From the NCBI GenBank assembly GCA_018662005.1, contig JABJHA010000015.1, positions 1 to 64,000 on the forward strand: a stretch of 64,000 nucleotides of DNA, written 5' to 3'. A program made the translations under genes and the position numbers. How positions within the stretch are numbered: the first letter of the stretch is position 1; each line of letters begins with the position of its first letter. This document shows, in pieces, positions 34,047-42,639 of the stretch. The DNA is from Rhodospirillaceae bacterium (GTDB lineage Bacteria; Pseudomonadota; Alphaproteobacteria; Rhodospirillales; JABHCV01). The notes beneath the pieces were generated by a model. That model had not been told where the DNA came from. It did no database searches and saw only the letters and a program-made list of their open reading frames with translations.

Positions 34047-34787
34047 ATGTCAGGTTTTACACTCGCTTACGCATTGGTTTTTTATTTTGCCGTGGTGGTT
34101 TTAGTCACCGGAGTTGCCTTCAAGATCAGGCAATTCTGGAGCACGCCAACACCGCTGAAGATTCCGCTGATGCCGGCGCCCATGACCCAAAAAGGTGTGG
34201 CCTTCCGGCTGGCCCGCGAAGTTATTTATTTTGAAAGCCTGTTCAAATCCAATAAATGGATTTGGGTTTTCGCCGTGCTGTTCCACGCCGGCTTGGTGCT
34301 TGTTGTCTTGCGCCACCTGCGTTACTTCACCGAACCTGTCTGGTTCTGGGTGGTTCTTGTCCAGCCGTTTGGCATTTACGCAGGCTTTGCCATGGTCGCT
34401 GGGCTTCTTGGTCTTTGGGCGCGGCGCTTTGTGGTTGACCGCATTCGATACATATCAAACTTGTCTGACCACCTGATGCTGGCCTTACTGACGCTCATCG
34501 GTGTCAGCGGCCTGATGATGAAATATGTCGCCCGCACCGACATTATTGCCCTCAAGGCTTTCTGCCTTGGCCTGATGCGTTTTGACCTGCAACCGTTACC
34601 CGCCGACCCGGTGTTGCTTTTGCATCTGGGACTGGTTGCGGCATTGATGATTGTTTTTCCGTTTTCCAAATTGCTGCACGTCCCCGGCGTATTTTTCAGC
34701 CCCAGTCGTAACCAGGTCGATGACGCCCGTGACAAGCGCCATCTGGCACCGTGGGCGGCGAAGCTGGATACGCAGAGTAAGATTTAA
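34047..34787 (+). CDS. dsrM: DsrM, cytochrome b subunit of DsrMKJOP
   Basis: 246 residues of NarI-like membrane cytochrome b type with about five membrane segments, beginning LAYALVFYFAVVVLVTGVAF. His residues in FHAGLVLVVLRHLRYF and in LLHLGLVAALM and LLHVPG are candidate heme ligands. DsrM exchanges electrons between the quinone pool and DsrK. GGAGGG lies upstream of the ATG. First gene after the hairpin, 19 bases before dsrK. Confidence 0.93.
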   Translation: MSGFTLAYALVFYFAVVVLVTGVAFKIRQFWSTPTPLKIPLMPAPMTQKGVAFRLAREVIYFESLFKSNKWIWVFAVLFHAGLVLVVLRHLRYFTEPVWFWVVLVQPFGIYAGFAMVAGLLGLWARRFVVDRIRYISNLSDHLMLALLTLIGVSGLMMKYVARTDIIALKAFCLGLMRFDLQPLPADPVLLLHLGLVAALMIVFPFSKLLHVPGVFFSPSRNQVDDARDKRHLAPWAAKLDTQSKI

Positions 34788-34805
34788 GCGAGCGAGGAAT
34801 TATAA

Positions 34806-36305
34806 GTGGCTAAAAAACCAGAATACACAGCCCCGCCGTTTAGGACAGAGCTGGAAAATCCTGCCCTCGTTGAGGGTGCGATGGCCCATTCCCAGCCCTT
34901 CATCGCTGCCCCTGAACATCAGACAGAATTGGGTTTCCCCGGGGAACTGGTCGATGGCTGGGAACAGAAGGCGGTCGATAAACTGGGCGACCTTCTGCAA
35001 AAAAACCGCGCTCTTCGCGTCTACCTGGACAGTTGCGTTAAATGCGGTGCCTGTACCGACAAGTGCCACTACTTCATCGGCACCGGCGATCCCAAAAACA
35101 TGCCCGTTGCGCGCCAGGACCTGCTGCGCTCGGTATACCGGCGCTACTTCACATTCGCTGGCAAAATTGCGCCGGGACTGGTTGGCGCCAAGGATATGAC
35201 CAAGGATGTGCTGGACGATTGGTACAAGTATTTCCATCAGTGTTCACAGTGCCGCCGCTGTGCTGTGTTCTGCCCCTACGGCATCGACACAGCCGAAATT
35301 TCCATGGCCGCCCGCGACATTATGGATCACATCGGCCTGGGCACGAAATATTCCAACGAAATCCTCGGCAAGGTCCACAAGATCGGCAACAATCTTGGGC
35401 TGCCCGAAAATGCCCTGATTAATACCATGGAAGGGCTTGAAGAGGATGTTGAAGAGGAAACCGGCATCACAGTGCGCTTCCCCGTCGATAAAAAGGGAGC
35501 CGACGTATTGCTGGTCACCCCGTCGGCTGATTTCTTCGCCGAACCCCACGTTGACGGCCTGATTGGTTACGCCAAGGTCTTCCATCAGGCAGGCATTAAC
35601 TGGACGGTCAGCTCACACGCCTCCGAAGCCGCAAACTTCGCCATGTTCATTGGCTCCTATGAACAAATGCACAAAGTCGCCCAGCGGATCAGGCAGGCGG
35701 CGCTGGATCTGGGCGTCAAGCGCGTCATTTTTGGCGAATGCGGCCATGCCTGGCGCGTTGCCTACAGTTTCCTCAATTCTCTGGCCGGTCCGTGGGATTT
35801 CCTCGACCCGAAATACCCCAAACCGCAACATATTCTTGAGGTCACCTACGATCTTATTCAGCGCGGGGCGATTAATCTCGATGCCTCTGCCAATGACGAC
35901 AAGGTGCTGACCTTCCACGATTCATGCAACGTCGCACGGGCCACCCGCATGGGCGATGTTGAAGGTGGCCAGTTCATGATCCCGCGTGAAGTGATCAAGG
36001 CCAGCGTCAACAATTTTGTCGACATGAACCCGGACACCATTAACGAGAAAACATTCTGTTGTGGCGGCGGCGGAGGTCTGCTGACCGATGATTTAATGGA
36101 ACTGCGCATCAAGGGCGCACTACCCAGAATGGAAGCATTAAAGGACGTCGTTGATAGCCACGGCGTCACCCACATGGCGGCAATTTGCGCCATTTGCAAA
36201 AGCCAGTTTGCCAAGGTGATGCCGTACTACGGTTTCCCCATGGACATGGTTGTCAGTGTTCACCAGCTCGTCAGCGATGCGATCCAGCTGGGAACCAAAG
36301 AATAA
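34806..36305 (+). CDS. dsrK: DsrK, HdrD-like iron-sulfur subunit
   Basis: 499 residues, cytoplasmic and bound to DsrM. Two [4Fe-4S] motifs, CVKCGACTDKC near residue 78 and CSQCRRCAVFCP near 145, and two CCG-type domains (CGHAW with FHDSCN, and TFCCGGGGG), the noncubane cluster site that reacts with the DsrC disulfide or trisulfide in the HdrD family. The start codon is GTG with GAGGAA six bases upstream. Confidence 0.95.
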   Translation: MAKKPEYTAPPFRTELENPALVEGAMAHSQPFIAAPEHQTELGFPGELVDGWEQKAVDKLGDLLQKNRALRVYLDSCVKCGACTDKCHYFIGTGDPKNMPVARQDLLRSVYRRYFTFAGKIAPGLVGAKDMTKDVLDDWYKYFHQCSQCRRCAVFCPYGIDTAEISMAARDIMDHIGLGTKYSNEILGKVHKIGNNLGLPENALINTMEGLEEDVEEETGITVRFPVDKKGADVLLVTPSADFFAEPHVDGLIGYAKVFHQAGINWTVSSHASEAANFAMFIGSYEQMHKVAQRIRQAALDLGVKRVIFGECGHAWRVAYSFLNSLAGPWDFLDPKYPKPQHILEVTYDLIQRGAINLDASANDDKVLTFHDSCNVARATRMGDVEGGQFMIPREVIKASVNNFVDMNPDTINEKTFCCGGGGGLLTDDLMELRIKGALPRMEALKDVVDSHGVTHMAAICAICKSQFAKVMPYYGFPMDMVVSVHQLVSDAIQLGTKE

Positions 36306-36320
36306 ACAAGGAAAACGAAT

Positions 36321-38264
36321 ATGACCGCGACGCCCGAGAAAAAACTGACTTATCGCCGCTACGAAGAAGGCGATACGGCCTATGACGATTTTACCGATAA
36401 GATTTTTATGGCTGGTCATAGCCACAAATGCCCGACCTATGTTCACCGCAGCCCCCCGTGCCAGGGATCGTGCCCGTCCGGCCATGACATTCGCGGCTGG
36501 TTGGCTATTGCTCGCGGTCAGGACAAACCCACCGACGAGGAAACGCCCTGGCAGCAATATGCATTTGAACGCATGACCGAAGCCAACCCCTTCCCCAGTG
36601 TCATGGGACGCGTATGCCCGGCGCCATGTGAAAGCGGTTGCAACCGAAACGAGGTCGATGATTTCGTCGGCATTAACGCTGTCGAACATTACGTTGGCGA
36701 CTGGGCCATCGAAAACAAAGTTGCCTACCCTGCCGCTGGATCTGACACGGGCAAGAAAGTCGCCATCATCGGTGGTGGCCCGGCTGGTCTTTCCGCCGCC
36801 TATCATTTGCGCAAGCTGGGTCACGGCGTCACCTTATTTGACGAACACGAAGAACTTGGCGGCATGATGCGCTACGGGATTCCGGGCTACCGGACACCAC
36901 GCGACATGCTCGATTCTGAAATCAACCGCATCATCGACATGGGCGTTGAAGTCAAAACCTCGACCCGTATTGGTGAAGACATTTCCATGGAACAGGTCGA
37001 TAGCGACTTTGATGCCGTGTTCTGGGGCATTGGCGCACAATCCGGCCGGGCCCTGCCTGTTACCGGTGCCGATGCCAGTAACTGCATTACCGGCGTCGCC
37101 TTTCTTGAAGCCTTCAACCAGGGCCGTTTGCAGCATGTCACCGGTCGTGTCGTCGTCATTGGCGGCGGCGATACATCCATCGACGTTGCCTCCGTCGCCC
37201 GCAGGTTAGGTCACATTTCAACGAGCCACGATCAGGACCGCCCTGAAACCATCGTCATCGGCCAAACCGCCCACGATGTTGCCACTACGGCCGTGCGTGA
37301 AGGCGCCGATGTGACCCTGACCTCGCTGTTCAAGTTTGAGGATATGATGGCTTCCGCCCGCGAGCGCGAAGACGCCGTTTCCGAAGGTGTCGACATCAAG
37401 GACGGTGTCATGCCGCTGGAAGTTCTGCTTGACGATAACGGACGGGCGCGGGCCTTGAAAATGTGCAAATGCGACATGGACGGCATGACCCCGATACCGC
37501 AGGAAGGCACCGAATTCGAACTGGAATGCGACCTGATCGTTTCGGCCATCGGCCAAAGCGGTAACATGGTAGGCCTGGACGCGCTGGATAACGGCAAGGG
37601 ATTCATCGACACCGACAAAAACTACAAGGTTACAGACAAAGACAACCACTTTGCCGGTGGCGATATTATTCGCCCCCACCTGCTGACCACTGCTATCGGT
37701 CATGCCTCCATCGCCGTCGAGGGAATCCATAAATTTCTCATCGGTCAAGAACAGGCCGAACGTCGTCCCCAGGTTGACGTCCACCACTTCAACCTGTTGT
37801 CGGAATTACATCAACGTCATCTGGACCCGAAGGAATTCCCACATCAACCGACGCGCGGCACCGATACGGAAGACTACGCGGTTCACAACTATGAAAACCG
37901 TGCCGATAAACAAATCATCCCCCATGACCAGCTTTTCCTGGGTCATTTCGGATATGAAGAACGCAACCACCGTGAAGAAATTAAAATCGGCTCCGATGCC
38001 GTTCTTGGAAACTTTGACGAACGCCTCAATAGCGTGACCGAAGAACAAGCACAGGCCGAAGGCCAGCGGTGCATGAGCTGCGGCATGTGTTTCGAGTGCG
38101 ACAATTGTATCATCTATTGCCCACAGGACGCCGTCTTCCGGGTCAAGAAAGATCAGGTTGCCATCGGTCGCTACGTCGATACGGATTACAATAAATGCAT
38201 TGGCTGCCACATTTGTATGGACGTTTGCCCAACCGGCTACATCCAGATGGGCCTAGGGGAATAA
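36321..38264 (+). CDS. dsrL: DsrL, NAD(P)H:acceptor oxidoreductase
   Basis: 647 residues. An N-terminal Cys-rich segment (RSPPCQGSCPSGHDI, CPAPCESGCNR), two dinucleotide domains of glutamate-synthase small subunit type (IIGGGPAGLSAAYHL for FAD, VVIGGGDTSIDVASVA for NAD(P)H) and a C-terminal two-cluster ferredoxin (CMSCGMCFECDNC, CIGCHICMDVCP). In sulfur oxidisers it accepts electrons from DsrAB and reduces NAD. Its presence supports the oxidative direction. Confidence 0.95.
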   Translation: MTATPEKKLTYRRYEEGDTAYDDFTDKIFMAGHSHKCPTYVHRSPPCQGSCPSGHDIRGWLAIARGQDKPTDEETPWQQYAFERMTEANPFPSVMGRVCPAPCESGCNRNEVDDFVGINAVEHYVGDWAIENKVAYPAAGSDTGKKVAIIGGGPAGLSAAYHLRKLGHGVTLFDEHEELGGMMRYGIPGYRTPRDMLDSEINRIIDMGVEVKTSTRIGEDISMEQVDSDFDAVFWGIGAQSGRALPVTGADASNCITGVAFLEAFNQGRLQHVTGRVVVIGGGDTSIDVASVARRLGHISTSHDQDRPETIVIGQTAHDVATTAVREGADVTLTSLFKFEDMMASAREREDAVSEGVDIKDGVMPLEVLLDDNGRARALKMCKCDMDGMTPIPQEGTEFELECDLIVSAIGQSGNMVGLDALDNGKGFIDTDKNYKVTDKDNHFAGGDIIRPHLLTTAIGHASIAVEGIHKFLIGQEQAERRPQVDVHHFNLLSELHQRHLDPKEFPHQPTRGTDTEDYAVHNYENRADKQIIPHDQLFLGHFGYEERNHREEIKIGSDAVLGNFDERLNSVTEEQAQAEGQRCMSCGMCFECDNCIIYCPQDAVFRVKKDQVAIGRYVDTDYNKCIGCHICMDVCPTGYIQMGLGE

Positions 38265-38289
38265 GGTTTAGGGAACGGAGCACGCTGCG

Positions 38290-38748
38290 ATGATCCATGT
38301 GAAAAGCCTGTTGGGTGTTTTATTTGCCGCTGTGTTGGTTTTGGCCATTGCCGCCCCTGCCGCTATGGCTGACAGCACGGTTCCCCTGCCAAGCCTGGCA
38401 AAGGCTTTCAAGGGCACGCAATGTGTCGAGCCTGCCGATGTCATGCGCCGCCAGCACATGACGTTCCTGGACCACCAGCGTGACGAAACCATGCGTCAGG
38501 GTATTCGCGGCAACAAATACAGTTTGCAACAATGTATTGACTGCCACGCCACCGCCGATCCGAAAATCATGGACGGTTCCGTGCGCACCCTGCAACCGTT
38601 CTGCGGCGAATGCCATGCTTACGCGGCTGTCAATATTGACTGCTTCGCCTGTCACAATCCGACGACTCCGCTGCAAACGTCAGGAAATGCCCCTCTCGAC
38701 AAAATGATCGCCGCCCACATGGACAGCAAGAAGAGGGACAGCCAATGA
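38290..38748 (+). CDS. dsrJ: DsrJ, triheme cytochrome c
   Basis: 152 residues, periplasmic. A signal anchor spans residues about 6-27. Three CxxCH heme motifs lie at 82-86 (CIDCH), 105-109 (CGECH) and 118-122 (CFACH). Cys45 in GTQCVEPADVMRRQHM corresponds to the unusual cysteine heme ligand described for DsrJ. It overlaps dsrO by four bases (ATGA). Confidence 0.95.
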   Translation: MIHVKSLLGVLFAAVLVLAIAAPAAMADSTVPLPSLAKAFKGTQCVEPADVMRRQHMTFLDHQRDETMRQGIRGNKYSLQQCIDCHATADPKIMDGSVRTLQPFCGECHAYAAVNIDCFACHNPTTPLQTSGNAPLDKMIAAHMDSKKRDSQ

Positions 38749-39491
38749 GCACGTCGAAAACCTTTGATGTCGCCAGGCGCCGCTTGCTAAGTGGCGCTGC
38801 TGCCGTCGCCGGCATGGCCATCGCGCCGGGCGTTACCCTGATTGCCCCTGCTGATGCCCGCCAGGCTGGTGAGGCAGCATCTGACAAAGTCCGTTGGGGT
38901 TTGCTCATTGACGCCAATAAATGTGATGCCGGATGTGATGACTGTGTCGTCGCCTGCAGAACCGAAAACGGCTGGCAAGGCCACGAACGCCCAACCACCG
39001 ACCCGCAATGGATCCGCAAGGTCAATTTGAAAGACAACAAGACAGGCGCAACCCTTTCCCTGCCGGTCATGTGCCAGCACTGTGAAAACCCGCCTTGTGT
39101 CGATGTTTGCCCAACCGGTGCTTCCATGCGCCGCGCCGATGGCATCGTTCTGGTTGACCGCCATACCTGCATTGGCTGCCGCTACTGCATGATGGCCTGC
39201 CCCTACAAGGCCCGCTCGTTTGTTCACGAAGATACCAGCGGTCAAAAACCCCACATGCCAAGAGGCAAAGGCACAGTGGAATCATGCACATTGTGCGCCC
39301 ACCGTATTGATGTCGGCGGCACCCCGGCCTGTGTTGAGGCTTGCGGCCAAAAGGCAGGCAAGGAAGCAATGATGTTTGGCGATCTGAATGATCCGGATAG
39401 CGCCATTTCCAAAGAACTGGGCAAACGCGCCACCACTCGTTTGCGCGCCGATCTGGGCCTTGAGCCCGGCGTCCATTATCGTGGCCTGTAG
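38745..39491 (+). CDS. dsrO: DsrO, Tat-exported iron-sulfur protein
   Basis: 248 residues of periplasmic ferredoxin type. A twin-arginine signal (ARRRLLSGAAAVAGMAIA) precedes a domain with four cysteine clusters, for example CDAGCDDC, CQHCENPPCVDVCP, CIGCRYCMMACP and CTLCAHR with CVEACG. It passes electrons between DsrJ and DsrP. Coupled to dsrJ by a four-base overlap; dsrP starts 15 bases later. Confidence 0.95.
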   Translation: MSTSKTFDVARRRLLSGAAAVAGMAIAPGVTLIAPADARQAGEAASDKVRWGLLIDANKCDAGCDDCVVACRTENGWQGHERPTTDPQWIRKVNLKDNKTGATLSLPVMCQHCENPPCVDVCPTGASMRRADGIVLVDRHTCIGCRYCMMACPYKARSFVHEDTSGQKPHMPRGKGTVESCTLCAHRIDVGGTPACVEACGQKAGKEAMMFGDLNDPDSAISKELGKRATTRLRADLGLEPGVHYRGL

Positions 39492-39506
39492 GAGAGGATA
39501 AAAAAA

Positions 39507-40778
39507 ATGAAACCAGTCCTCTTTACCCAAATCGAAGGAAATTCTGGCGCTTACTGGAGCTTGCTCGGCTGGCTCTCCGCCTTTGCCGCCGCGGGTTTTG
39601 GCGCCATGTGGTACATGGAACACAACGGCCACTGGGTCACTGGTATGAACAATCAGGTTGTCTGGGGAACGCCGCATGTGTTTGCCGTGTTCTTGATCGT
39701 CGCCGCTTCCGGGGCCTTGAACGTGGCCTCCATATCATCGGTTTTTGGCCGCACCATGTACAAACCGCTGGCCAGACTTTCGACCTTGCTGGCCCTGGCT
39801 TTGCTAGCTGGTGGGCTGATGGTGTTGTTGCTTGATCTGGGTCGGCCTGATCGGCTGATCGTGGCCATGACCAAATACAATTTCAAATCGATTTTCGCCT
39901 GGAACATCTTCCTTTACACCGGCTTTTTCGTCGTCGTCGGCATTTACATGTGGATGATGATGGAGCGGCGCATGAACCGCTATACCAAAATGGCAGGCAT
40001 CGCCGCCTTCATCTGGCGGTTGGCGCTGACCACCGGTACCGGTTCTATTTTCGGCTTCCTTGTCGCCCGTCAGGCTTATGACGCCGCCATCATGGCGCCG
40101 ATGTTTATCATCATGTCGTTCTCGTTTGGACTGGCCTTCTTCCTGCTGGTCCTGATGGTCAGTTGCAATGGCACGAGTCGCCCCCTTGGCGATGCGACCC
40201 TTGCCAAACTGAAAAATCTGCTCGGCGTATTTGTCGCCGCCGTGCTGTATTTCGTCACCGTGCAGCACCTGACCAACCTGTACGCCGCCGAACATCACGC
40301 CGTTGAGGCCTTCATCCTGCGTGATGGCGGCATTTACACGGCGGTTTTCTGGATCGGTCAAATCGCCATTGGCGGACTGGCCCCGCTTGCCCTGCTTTAC
40401 CACCCCAGCACCGGCAAGGATCGCTCCATGATCGCGTTGGCCGCAGGGATGGTCATCGTCGGCGGCCTGGCCCAGATTTATGTGATTATCATTGGTGGAC
40501 AAGCCTTTCCGCTGTCGATTTTCCCGGGCTACGAAGTTTCCAGCAGTTTCTTCGACGGGGTCGTTGCTTCATATAGTCCCAGCTTGCCTGAAATTGTGTT
40601 GGGCTTGAGCGGCATCGCCACCACCTTGCTGATCGTCGCTGTCGCTTTGCGCGCCCTGCCCTTCCTGCCAGCCAGCTTGGCTGACGCCGATGTGGATCCG
40701 CATTATGTCGCCCCGCCAGAACCGGAAGTTATCGAAGAAGATGCAAGCGAAGGCGATGAGGCTGGTGAAGTCGCCTGA
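39507..40778 (+). CDS. dsrP: DsrP, NrfD-like membrane subunit
   Basis: 423 residues with about ten membrane segments, typical of the NrfD/PsrC family that carries electrons between quinone and periplasmic ferredoxin. Starts KPVLFTQIEGNSGAYWSLLG; further marks are LLDLGRPDRL and the segment FGLAFFLLVLMVSC. The last 30 residues are acidic and soluble. It completes DsrMKJOP, and 52 bases lie before the amidotransferase gene. Confidence 0.94.
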   Translation: MKPVLFTQIEGNSGAYWSLLGWLSAFAAAGFGAMWYMEHNGHWVTGMNNQVVWGTPHVFAVFLIVAASGALNVASISSVFGRTMYKPLARLSTLLALALLAGGLMVLLLDLGRPDRLIVAMTKYNFKSIFAWNIFLYTGFFVVVGIYMWMMMERRMNRYTKMAGIAAFIWRLALTTGTGSIFGFLVARQAYDAAIMAPMFIIMSFSFGLAFFLLVLMVSCNGTSRPLGDATLAKLKNLLGVFVAAVLYFVTVQHLTNLYAAEHHAVEAFILRDGGIYTAVFWIGQIAIGGLAPLALLYHPSTGKDRSMIALAAGMVIVGGLAQIYVIIIGGQAFPLSIFPGYEVSSSFFDGVVASYSPSLPEIVLGLSGIATTLLIVAVALRALPFLPASLADADVDPHYVAPPEPEVIEEDASEGDEAGEVA

Positions 40779-40830
40779 CTTCTCTGCCAATTATACGCTT
40801 ATTGCGCTATAACACCCCCGGAGACGCCTG

Positions 40831-41622
40831 ATGTGCCGATGGATCGCCTATAGTGGAGAGCCGATTTTTCTGGAAGAGCTTATAGCCAAACCGGAAAACT
40901 CGCTGCTGACCCAAAGCCTGCACGCCCGTGAGGCGAAGGTCGAAACCAATGGCGACGGCTTTGGTTTCGGCTGGTATGCGCACCGTGATGAGCCCGGCCA
41001 TTACCGGGAAGTCCTGCCTGCATGGAATGATGAAAACCTGCGCAGCCTGTCGAGGCAAATTCGCTCACCGATGTTTTTCTCGCATGTTCGTGCCTCCACC
41101 GGCACTGCCACCAACCGGTCCAACTGCCATCCCTTCGTACAAGGGCGCTGGATGTTTATGCATAACGGACAGGTCGGTTCCTACGCCATCCTGCGTCGTC
41201 AGCTTGAGGGACTTATTCCTGATGAGCTTTACAGCCAGCGCATTGGCACCACCGATAGCGAGGCCCTGTTCCTGGCCGCTTATGGCCGCGGCCTGAATGA
41301 TGACCCCTTCGGCGCGGTTTGTGCGACCATTGATGATATCCTCGATTTGATGGAGGAGGCGGAAATCAGCGAACCGCTGCGCTTCACCGCCGCCTTCGCC
41401 GATGGTAATGACATATACGCCTTTCGCTACAGCAGCGATGAATTCGCACCTTCCCTTTATCACTGTAAGGAAGATGACAGTCTGCTGATCGTCTCTGAGC
41501 CACTTGATGAAGGCAAACATGACTGGCAGGCCGTTCCCCAGGGACACGCCATCATCGGCAACGGCAAGGAAGGCGCGCCGCTGATCAAGGAAATGACCAT
41601 GCGCCCCCGCAGCGGCAACTAG
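40831..41622 (+). CDS. Class II glutamine amidotransferase
   Basis: 263 residues. The N-terminus is MCRWIAYSGEP, so Cys2 is the nucleophile after removal of Met1, as in Ntn glutamine amidotransferases. Also visible: FGWYAHRDEPGHY, HVRASTGTATNRSNCHPF and FMHNGQV for glutamine binding. It releases ammonia from glutamine for transfer to an unidentified acceptor; it is YafJ/EgtC-like. It lies inside the dsr run, 13 bases before the next gene. A role in amidating a siroheme precursor or another sulfur cofactor is only a context-based guess; DsrN already has its own amidotransferase domain. Confidence 0.85.
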   Translation: MCRWIAYSGEPIFLEELIAKPENSLLTQSLHAREAKVETNGDGFGFGWYAHRDEPGHYREVLPAWNDENLRSLSRQIRSPMFFSHVRASTGTATNRSNCHPFVQGRWMFMHNGQVGSYAILRRQLEGLIPDELYSQRIGTTDSEALFLAAYGRGLNDDPFGAVCATIDDILDLMEEAEISEPLRFTAAFADGNDIYAFRYSSDEFAPSLYHCKEDDSLLIVSEPLDEGKHDWQAVPQGHAIIGNGKEGAPLIKEMTMRPRSGN

Positions 41623-41634
41623 GAATACCTGTCT

Positions 41635-42633
41635 ATGACTGAAGAACACCCATTCGCCCAATACGTCCGCATCATTGGTAAAGGACCGAACCTGTCCCGT
41701 CCTTTGAGCGGTGATGAAATGTATCAGGCGGCGACCATGATCATGAGAGGCGAGATTGAACCGCTTCAGCTTGGCGCTTTTCTGTGTATCCTGCGTATGC
41801 GCACGGAAGTGCCCGAGGAAGGTGCCGGTTTCGTGCGCGCCGTCCGCGATACGTTGGAGCTTCCGCAAGACATTCCCGAAGTTGATCTGGACTGGTCGTC
41901 CTATTCCGGCAAGAAACGCCAGTTGCCCTGGTTTCTACTGGCCGCCCAGTTACTGGCGCAGAGCGGTGTTCGCATTTTCATGCAAGGAACGGAAGGCCAC
42001 ACGCCGGATCGGGTATATTCACGCGAGGCTTTGCAATCCCTTGGTATTCCCATTGCCGGTTCACTGAGCGAAGCCGCCGAGCACATCAGAAAAACTAACT
42101 TCGGCTTTTTGCCATTGGCCCAATTGTCACCAAAACTTCAGGAAATTATTGACCTGAAACCGGTGCTTGGTCTGCGCTCGCCGGTCAATACCTTCGGGCG
42201 CATGGTTAATCCGTTCAATGCCGCCCACGAAATTCAAACCGTCTTCCACCCCAATTATCGCGACGTACACCGCGACACCGCCAATCTTTTGGGTCAGAAG
42301 CACATGGCTGTGTTCAAGGGTGAAGGTGGTGAGGTCGAACGGCGACCGCAAAAACCGGTTGAAGTACAAAGCCTGCATAATGGCGTCTTAAGTGAAGAAG
42401 AATGGCCAGCCCTGCTACCCGAAGACAGCATCAAAATTGACGAGGATATGAATCTTGAACGCCTGAAAACCATCTGGAGCGGCGAGGAACAGGACACCTA
42501 CGCCACTGCCGCTGTTACCGGAACGGCGGCCATTGTCTTGCGTTTACTGGGTCGCGCAGACAGCCCCGCCGACGCCACCACTTTGGCTGAAAAAATGTGG
42601 ACCGAGCGCAACACATCCCGGTTAGGGGATTAA
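41635..42633 (+). CDS. TrpD2/YbiB-like glycosyltransferase-fold protein
   Basis: 332 residues related to anthranilate phosphoribosyltransferase: an N-terminal helical bundle (YQAATMIMRGEIEPLQLGAFL), then the alpha/beta part with GVRIFMQGTEGH and LGLRSPVNTFGRMVNPF. It resembles YbiB/TrpD2 proteins, which bind DNA and whose role is uncertain, more than tryptophan-pathway TrpD, and no trp genes are nearby. It lies between the amidotransferase and dsrN with gaps of 12 and 6 bases, clearly in the operon. Its function in a sulfur cluster is unknown. Confidence 0.82.
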   Translation: MTEEHPFAQYVRIIGKGPNLSRPLSGDEMYQAATMIMRGEIEPLQLGAFLCILRMRTEVPEEGAGFVRAVRDTLELPQDIPEVDLDWSSYSGKKRQLPWFLLAAQLLAQSGVRIFMQGTEGHTPDRVYSREALQSLGIPIAGSLSEAAEHIRKTNFGFLPLAQLSPKLQEIIDLKPVLGLRSPVNTFGRMVNPFNAAHEIQTVFHPNYRDVHRDTANLLGQKHMAVFKGEGGEVERRPQKPVEVQSLHNGVLSEEEWPALLPEDSIKIDEDMNLERLKTIWSGEEQDTYATAAVTGTAAIVLRLLGRADSPADATTLAEKMWTERNTSRLGD

Positions 42634-42639
42634 CCAAGT

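Noticed and set aside
36138-36824. 228-codon minus-strand ORF over the dsrK/dsrL junction
   Set aside because: Crosses two certain genes on the other strand.
41635-42633. Tryptophan-pathway anthranilate phosphoribosyltransferase
   Set aside because: Sequence is closer to the YbiB/TrpD2 group, and no trp genes are present.
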